From Ascochyta rabiei (taxonomy: Eukaryota; Ascomycota; Dothideomycetes; Pleosporales; Didymellaceae): 64,000 nucleotides of DNA. A program made the position numbers and the translations under genes. The DNA lies in assembly GCF_004011695.2 (NCBI RefSeq), contig NC_082416.1, positions 124,001-188,000 of the forward strand. The letters run 5' to 3'. Positions 57,275 through 64,000 of this stretch are shown in pieces. Each line of letters begins with the position of its first letter. The first letter of the stretch is position 1. The notes beneath the pieces are model-generated. The model made no database searches. It saw nothing but the letters and a program-made list of their open reading frames with translations, and had not been told where the DNA came from.

Positions 57275-59074
57275 CTATTTGCTGTTTTCAGGCTTCGTCT
57301 GCTCGCCGGTTGGGTTCTTGTCTTCAGACTTGTCGGTCGCCACCGAGGACGGCGACTCGGTGACCTCGGTGGGGTTGGGCCCGGGGGTGCCATCGCGCTG
57401 GGCGTCGTCTTTGCTGAACTTGCTGACCTGGGAGTCGAGGTCCTTCTCCTCGTCATCGTTGTCGAACATTCCGTTGTCTGCGCCGTCGGTTTCAATTTCA
57501 GTGCCATCGCCTAACAGAATGGTGCGGCCACGCGTACCGGTATTCTGCCCAAACCGGCTGTCAAGGTCCATGTCATGCTCATCGGGGGAATCGTCAATGC
57601 GGTGGTGGTTGCCAGGGCCGCGGAACTCGGCTGCATTCATGTATTAGACTCGAGTTACTCTTCAGCCTCTGAGGCGGACGGAGCTGGATCTTCAGACTTG
57701 CCGTACTCTGGCGGCGCACATGGACCCTCTCCATTTGCAACCCTCTTGGCAATGTCCTCGTACCACTGCTCCTTGGTGCGGCCCTGGAGCAGACCGATGA
57801 TGGTGATGGTCATGTTGTCGCAGCCAACGCCGCCCGTGTCGCTGTTGGAGGCCAGGCAGTTGTCCATCATGTTCTCGCAGATGGACGCAAGGTCCTGCTT
57901 TGCCACGATTCCGCGCCTTACAAACTCGACGACGGCCTGGGAGGACTGTACGTCCCAGATGCCTGGCGCGGTTAGCACGAGATGCCATCGGGGAGCGGGG
58001 AGCGTGGGTGTGGCTTACCGTCGCAGGCGACGACAAGAAACTCGTCGTCGGCGTTGATCTCGTGTATCTCGACGTCGGGGAAGGCAGTGACGATCTGCTG
58101 CTCGGGGGGGAGATCGGCGCTCTTCTTGAACTCAAAGTCGCCAATCGCGCGGGACAGGGCGAGGTTGCCGTTGACGCGGCCGAAGTCGACGAAGCCTCCA
58201 GCGGCCTGGATGCGTGCCTTCTCGGCTGGCACGTGTCAGCGCTGGTGGGGGGAGGGGGAGTTGGAGGTCATGAGGAGCTGGAGCTAGGGGGCCGACTCAC
58301 CTTCGTTCTGGGGCTTGTGGTCGAAGGAGAGGGGCTTTGCGCGGCCCTTTACGCCGAGGACGGTGCGCGAGTCACCGGCGTTGGCCTGGGTGTTGTCAGA
58401 GGGAGGGCGGTTGCAGGGCCGGGGCGCAGGGCGGGGCTACTCACCACGTAGATCTTGTCGTTTGAGAGAAGGCCGACGGAGGCTGTGCAGCCCGAGACTT
58501 CCTCCTCGTATCGTGGATCTGGTGGACACGGGTCAGCGGGGCGGTCAGCAGCCGGGCGGGAGGGTGTCGGACGTACCGCTCAGGATGGCGCGGTCGGTGG
58601 CGAGGAAGCCGTCCTGCAGGGCCTTTTTCAAGTCGCCGGCCTTGAAGGCCTCCTGCTTTGCGATGATCTCGTGCAGGTGCTCGCCCGTGTAGATGGCGAC
58701 CTTGTCGCCGCCGTGGCCGTCGTAGACGCCAAAGTAGGCCAGCCGCTTGTCGGCCTCGGTGGGCTTGCCGCCCTCGACGGCGGCCTGCAGGTCGAGGATG
58801 CAGGCGTGGGCGTCCTCCATGCTGATGCGCCAGCCCTGCATCGACGAGGTGCCGAAGATGAACGTCTCGCCATCGCCCGACTCTGAATGCTGTCACGTGT
58901 CAGTCGGCGGCGGGAAGGGAAGGGCGCGCATGGGCAGCGCGTGTGCGCAACGGCGGGCGTGGCGGGCTGGACCAGGCGCAGGTTGCAGAGCGCGGTGCGG
59001 GGGGCGGGGCGGGACTGGACCGGAGTGCGGGCGCCTACCTTGTCGACGACGGGCTCGGAGAGAGTCTGACCCAT
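57275..59074 (-). CDS. PP2C-type Ser/Thr phosphatase (Ptc2/Ptc3-like)
   Basis: Mn/Mg-dependent phosphatase; yeast Ptc2/3 dampen stress MAPK and DNA-damage checkpoint signalling. Seven exons in gene order (59074-59039, 58880-58577, 58518-58445, 58385-58301, 58225-58019, 57962-57702, 57630-57275) sum to 1,323 nt, giving 440 residues. Landmarks are MGQTLSEPV (N-myristoylation-like start), [10 protein letters not shown], metal-binding DGHGG at 66-70, [30 protein letters not shown] and GCDNMT. The acidic tail after AEFRGPGN is typical of fungal Ptc2. The last intron (57631-57701, 71 nt) uses a GC-AG pair with donor G|GCAAGT. Reading through it gives an early stop after SEAEE. Confidence 0.93.
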
Positions 59075-60835
59075 GGTGCCTGGTTGCTACGAGCACTTGC
59101 GGGCGAAGAGGGGGGACGAGTGGACGTGGTGCAGCGAATCGCGCGTTGCGGTCATGTATTTGCGAGCCGTCACTCGGGGCCTGTGTGGCGTGTGGGTGGA
59201 GGGGTCACGGCAAGCGCGAGCGGAGGCGGAGGCAGAGGCTGAGGCTGAGAGGTGTCCAAGTCAGGGGAGGGAGGGGGCGAGGTGGGCAGGAGCGAGGGGC
59301 GAGGTGGGCAGGAGCGATGAGGGAGGAGGGAAGAGTGTCTATCGCGCCAAGGAGCAGACAGGTCGTGTTGGTGTTGAGGCGGACTGACAGCCGCAGTTCT
59401 CGAGCGCTCCCAGCTAGCGCGGGCCTAAGCTTCGAGACTGCAGTGGGCGAAATGACGGCAGCACATTTTCTGCCCGCCGCCCTGCGCCTGACGACACGGG
59501 GGGGCACCGTGGGATGGGACGGAGGCGGCAACAGCTCAACGCTCAACAGGTCAACAGGTCGACAGGTCGACAGCGCGGCCTCGGTCTGCTGCCTGCAGCC
59601 TGCAGCCTGCAAAGGCCGCAGCTCGAGCGTGGACAGACTCGTAGCCCGCGTGCCATCGCACAGCGCTGCCAACGGCCAACTGCTAATTGCCAACCCAAAT
59701 CAACCTCACTTCACTCCACTCGCCTCCAGTTCCAAATCATGACGACGCGCCCGCTACTGCGGCTGACAGTACCGCCTCAGGTCCAGGCATCTCTGCCCCA
59801 ACGTCTCCTTCCTTGTCTGGCTGCACTCTCTTGGCCGTCTGCAGTAGCGTCAAAGTATCTTCAGGAAAATTTCAGGGGATTTTCAGCATGGTTTCACACT
59901 GCCTTCAGAGTTCAGACCATCTCCAAGGCACCCAAACCGTGAAGACGGTAGGGAAAGGAATCCCTTCTCGTCCCTCGTGCGTCGATACCGCCGTCATCGT
60001 CTGGTGTCAAAAGGCAGGAACAGCCTGTCAGCCCCACATGCACCCGTCCCACCCGTTCAGAGGCCTGCCTTTCTTGCATCCTCGTCATGGCCGTATTTTC
60101 GTGTCGCACCCACCCATCCCACGCGGCCATGGGCAATCGTTTTCTTCCCATGCAGCTTGCTTGGCCCTCGACGTGGCAGGCAGATCTGTGGCAGCACGGC
60201 TACTGTCAGATGTCAATGTCAGGTTACTCACCAGGCAAAATCGCTCACTAGCCCAATCACCGCCACAGCACAGCGATGGAGGTCATCGCAGCACGGCAAT
60301 GAATGTTTTCTTGCTGTCGAAGCTCGGCGTGCAGTGGCTTGCATCCATGTGTGCTCACCTTGAACACGTGACAGGACCGCCGTTGTCTTCACATGCCTCT
60401 GCCTCCGCCTCTGCCTCTGTCTCCAGCGACGTCGCACGCAGGCTTATCTGATCATCTTATCAGCGCACGTGAGCTGCAAGTCGAACATCGAACCTCGGCA
60501 TCTTGACTGGGCTTGCCTAACCCAATCCAGCCACGTCCGGGGCAAGACACACGGGGAAGCGCAGAGCAGCACGTCCGGCTCCGGAGACATCGTGGAGAAC
60601 GCCGACGCGCGCTTTACCGCAAAAGCACGCGTCTCCCGAATACACGCGCTTTCTCGGCGCTTTTCTGTCCCCCAAACCAAAAGCCATGGGCTAAAGGACC
60701 TCGGTGATTGCTAGCGCGCTCCCAGCGAGATCAGCTGCCGAGGGATCTCGAACGTCTTGTCGTAATGCATACAAAGATCCGCTCTGCTACACTTCGCCCA
60801 CCTCCCGTCCACCACCACATTCCACAGCCATCACC
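59075..60835. other. Divergent promoter region between phosphatase and acyl-CoA oxidase
   Basis: The two flanking genes are transcribed away from this 1.76-kb segment. Near 59200-59300 there are GA-rich runs. CCTCGG-type boxes lie near its right end. No additional gene seen. Confidence 0.45.
60493..60743 (+). promoter_or_regulatory. Three CCTCGG (FAR-type) boxes upstream of acyl-CoA oxidase
   Basis: CCTCGG at 60493-60498 and 60699-60704, and its complement CCGAGG at 60738-60743, lie 93-343 bp before the ATG. In Aspergillus the Zn2Cys6 activators FarA/FarB bind CCTCGG to induce beta-oxidation genes on fatty acids. A similar role here is inference. Confidence 0.55.
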
Positions 60836-63014
60836 ATGTCGCCAACACCAGACTGGGTCAAGCAGTTGAAGCCTTCGGGCGCTCAGGGCCACGAGCTCCT
60901 CGCCGCAGAGCGTGCCAATTCCAACATTCCCGTCCAGAAGCTGGAGGAGCTGCTCCACACCAAAGAAGTCATCCAGAGGCGGAACAAGATCACCGAGCTG
61001 CTCAAGTCGGAGCCCGTCTTCGACAAGTCACAAAACTACTTCATGGGCCGGACCGACCGATTCGAACGAGCGCTCGCAAGGGAGAAGAGGTTGAGGATCC
61101 TCAAGAAACAGCACAACTGGTCCTTTGAGGATTTCAGAGCTGCCACAGAGCTCGTCGGCGAGCCCGGTCCTTACGGGCTCCACGATAGCATGTTCATGGT
61201 AGGCTGCATGCTCTGGATAGACCAGCATCACGCTAACCGCCCAGGTCACACTTGCTGGTCAAGGCACACCCGAGCAGCAGGAGAAGTGGCTGACCAAGGC
61301 CGAGAAGTATGAGATCATTGGATGCTATGCCCAGACCGAGCTCGGTCACGGCTCCAACGTCCGTGGACTCGAGACGACCGCCACGTGGAACGAGGACGAC
61401 AAGACCTTCACCCTCCACTCACCGCACCTGACATCCAGCAAATGGTGGATCGGCTCCCTCGGGCGCACCGCCAACCACGCCGTCGTCATGGCCCAGCTCA
61501 TCATCAAGGGCAAGTCCTACGGCCCCACCCCGTTCTGCGTCCAGATCCGTGACCTGAAGACCCACGAGCCACTCGAGAACATCCACGTCGGTGACATCGG
61601 GCCCAAGTTCGGTTACAACACCATGGACAACGGCTTCCTCCTCTTCAACCACGTCAAGGTGCCACACATCAGCATGCTTGCCAAGTACACACACGTCGAC
61701 CCCAACACCAACAAGTTTGGCCGCCGCGGTGCCCCGACGCTTGTGTATGGAACACTCACGTGGGTCCGTTCGACCATCGTCATGCAAGCCGGAAGCGTTC
61801 TCGCGCGCGGCGTGACCATCGCTACCCGCTACTGCGCTGTTCGACGCCAGTTTCAGGACCGCGACGCTCCCGCTGGCGAGGCCGAGACACCGGTGCTCAA
61901 CTACACCATGGTCCAGATCCGTCTGCTTCCGCTCATTGCTGCTACTTTTGCTCTCCACTTCACTGGAAAGTCGATGATGGACATGTACCAGGCCAACCAA
62001 GCCAGGATGAGCCAGGTCAAGGACCAGGGCGACGCCAAGCGTGGTGCTGGGCCCGAGGAGACCGAGTCTGGCAGCGACTTGATGGCTGACCTGCACGCCT
62101 CGTCGTGCGCGTTGAAGTCGCTGAGCAGCTCCATCGCCGCCGAGGGTCTCGAGGTCTGCCGTCGGGCGTGTGGTGGACACGGATACTCGAGCTTCAGGTA
62201 AGTTTGCTCTGACGTCTGTTCACACGGCGGAAAGCTAACCGATTCCAGCGGCATCGGCCCGTGGTACTCTGACTACCTCCCTACGACCACGTGGGAGGGC
62301 GACAACTACATGCTTACCCAGCAGGTAGCGCGCTACCTGCTCAAGTCTGCGCGCTCCGTCCTCAAGGGCGAACGCCCCACCAACGACACGACCAAGATTC
62401 TGTCCGAGTTCCAGTCGCGCCGCGAGATTGGATGTGCGTTTGACGTGATTGGGTCGGACAAGGATCTTGTGGACGCGTTTGCATGGCGTGTGTCGTTCCT
62501 CACGTTTGAAGCGTCCAAGCACCGCGACACGGAGAAGAAGCCGTGGAACGACCTGCTGGTGGACTTCTATCGGCTGTCCAAGGCGCACGCGCAGTACATG
62601 GTCGTCAAGAACAACCTGTCGGCGGTGCAGGCGATTGCCAGCAGCAGCCAAGCCAACAACGAGACGGTGGACGTTCTGATGAAGCTGTTCCGCCTCTTCG
62701 CACTGCACACACTGGAGCAGGAGGGCAGCGAGTTCTACGTCAGTGGCGCGTGCAGCAAGCACCAGATCATGCTTGCCCGGACCAACGCGGTGATGAAGCT
62801 GCTCAAGGACATCAGGCCGCACGCCGTCCGTCTGGTGGACGCGTGGGGCTTTGACGACTGGGTGCTCGACAGCAGTCTGGGCCGCGCGGATGGCAAGGTC
62901 TATGAAGACATGTTCTACCGCGCCAGCGAGCTGAACCCGCTGAACAACATCACCGTCGATCCGTACCCGGAGAGCGGTGTTTTGTTCAAGAGGATTGAAA
63001 AGTCCAAGTTGTAG
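60836..63014 (+). CDS. POX1: Peroxisomal acyl-CoA oxidase
   Basis: Catalyses the first, H2O2-forming step of peroxisomal beta-oxidation with FAD. Three exons (60836-61198, 61245-62197, 62249-63014; introns 46 and 51 nt) give 693 residues. The flavin-binding motif CYAQTELGHGSNVRGLETTA is intact, followed by SSKWWIGSLGRTANHAVV, GDIGPKFGYNTMDNGF, RRQFQDRDA and CGGHGYSSFSGIGPWY. The catalytic Glu lies in TTWEGDN. The C terminus is SKL, a canonical PTS1. Length is normal for the family. The truncated paralogue at 53994 shares the first intron position. FAR-type boxes upstream suggest fatty-acid induction. Confidence 0.95.
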
Positions 63015-63487
63015 GGGTGCGATGACAAGGCGGGTTGGAGTCTGGGTACTGGATAGAGAAAGAGGACCGTTGGTTCCCACTCGTAGAAGTGGCTCAAGCC
63101 TCTGAGTGGTAGAAGAAGTGTAAAATAAAAATGGCTCATTCGAAGCGCTGGTACCGTTCTGCATCACCTGGAAGCTCTGGTCAAGGGCTGCTCTGTTGGA
63201 GCTTTGTGAGGTGATCCAGTCGAATATGCAAGACGGTAGGGCTGAGAGCTTGCAGATGACCTAGGCGGCCCGTGCGAGAGCGCAACAGGCTAAGTACGAA
63301 GTAGGCAAGCAGGCAACCACGACGGATCCACGGTCGCGTCCACGGTCGCGCAACAAGCCGCCCCAGTCTTTGGCCCACGACTGCGCGACATGCTATGAGA
63401 GCGTACTCTACGTGTGTCCAAGTCGCCCACATCCTCTGCCTACCCCCCTCCGCTCTCACAACCCACACGTAGCCCACGTCGCCCACC
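63015..63487. other. Intergenic, 3' of acyl-CoA oxidase and LST8 promoter
   Basis: No gene recognised. The right part is the 5' region of LST8. Confidence 0.4.
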
Positions 63488-64000
63488 ATGTCCGTGATCC
63501 TCTGCACAGGTGCGTCGCTCCCCCACACCTCCTCTGCACACAGCTGACCACGGCAGCGGGCTACGACCACACCATCCGGTAGGGCCCTCGCGCGCTCTCT
63601 CTGCTTTCTGGCTTTCTGGCTCTCTGGCTCTCTGGCTTTCTGGCTAACCAGCCCCCCCAGCTTCTGGGAAGCGCTGTCGGGCATCTGCTCGCGTACCATC
63701 CCCCACCCAGACTCGCAAGTGAACCGCCTGTGCATCTCGCCCGACAAACGCTACCTCGCCGCCGCCGGCCACCACACGGTGAAGCTGTACGACATCAAAT
63801 CGACCAACCCCAACGCCATCCTCACCTTCGACGGCCACACGAGCAACATCACCGGCGTCGCGTTCCACTGCGAGTCCAAGTGGCTGGTGACGAGCAGCGA
63901 GGACGGCACGGTCAAGATCTGGGACACGCGCAGTGGCAATGTGCAGCGCAACTACACACACGGCGTCCCCGTCAATGATGTCGTCATCCATCCCAACCAG
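63488..64000 (+). CDS. LST8: TOR complex WD40 subunit LST8 (Wat1/Pop3), 5' part
   Basis: Beta-propeller subunit of TORC1 and TORC2. Exons are 63488-63509, 63557-63578 and 63661 onward, cut by the window end. The start reads MSVILCTAGYDHTIRFWEAL, followed by SRTIPHPDSQVNRLCISPD, HHTVKLYDIKS, FDGHTSNITGVAFH and SSEDGTVKIWDTRSG, which is the diagnostic order for LST8. Two WD repeats and part of a third are visible. Exons 1 and 2 are 22 nt each. The second intron (63579-63660) contains a CTTTCTGG/CTCTCTGG microsatellite at about 63599-63645. Confidence 0.94.

Noticed and set aside
59687..60451. 254-codon plus-strand reading frame in the divergent promoter
   Set aside because: No domain, biased composition, and it lies where two promoters are expected.
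1..64000. Starship captain, tRNA or rRNA genes
   Set aside because: I found no tyrosine-recombinase (DUF3435) signature and no convincing tRNA arms or rRNA sequence; a tRNA scan and HMM search would settle it.

Overview
This window looks like nuclear DNA of a filamentous ascomycete, most likely a dothideomycete (Pleosporales-like). The reasons are short GT-AG introns of about 45-60 nt with CTAAC/CTGAC branch sites, Zn2Cys6 regulators, HET-domain genes, a rhodopsin-domain membrane protein, a GH71 alpha-1,3-glucanase, and AT-rich transposons carrying C-to-T (RIP-type) damage. The class assignment is inference from gene families, not a database match.

Layout. 1-6.5 kb: a 434-bp snap-back MITE, a complete Zn2Cys6/MHR transcription factor (minus strand) and a full-length RIP-damaged pogo/Fot-type transposon whose termini match the MITE. 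7.3-12 kb: an ATP-grasp ligase gene followed on the same strand by a POT/PTR2 peptide transporter with one nonsense codon. 12.6-13.6 kb: a gene fragment abutting a LINE remnant. 14.4-24 kb: an SRPK-like kinase, an orphan coiled-coil protein and a seven-exon rhodopsin-domain membrane protein. 24.6-35 kb: a secreted berberine-bridge-type oxidase, a RIP-damaged HET relic, a Baeyer-Villiger-type flavin monooxygenase, a secreted DUF1996 protein and an MFS relic. 35.5-41.6 kb: a KUP/HAK potassium transporter, an enoyl-CoA hydratase/isomerase, and a broken Zn2Cys6 regulator carrying a 126-bp MITE. 41.8-53.3 kb: an intact HET protein, a GH71 fragment, a dienelactone hydrolase, a decayed acyl-CoA synthetase and an HXXXD acyltransferase. 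54-56.8 kb: relics of an acyl-CoA oxidase and an FMN-dependent 2-hydroxyacid oxidase. 57-64 kb: housekeeping genes, namely a PP2C phosphatase, an intact peroxisomal acyl-CoA oxidase ending in SKL, and the 5' part of the TOR subunit LST8.

Intron models were built by hand. For every gene called intact, the exon lengths sum to a multiple of three. The left 56 kb behaves like accessory sequence, with many relics, transposons and self-recognition or metabolism genes. The right 7 kb behaves like conserved core. Themes are amide or peptide ligation plus peptide transport (ATP-grasp and POT) and peroxisomal fatty-acid oxidation. CCTCGG boxes, the known FarA/FarB motif, lie upstream of both the intact and the dead acyl-CoA oxidase.
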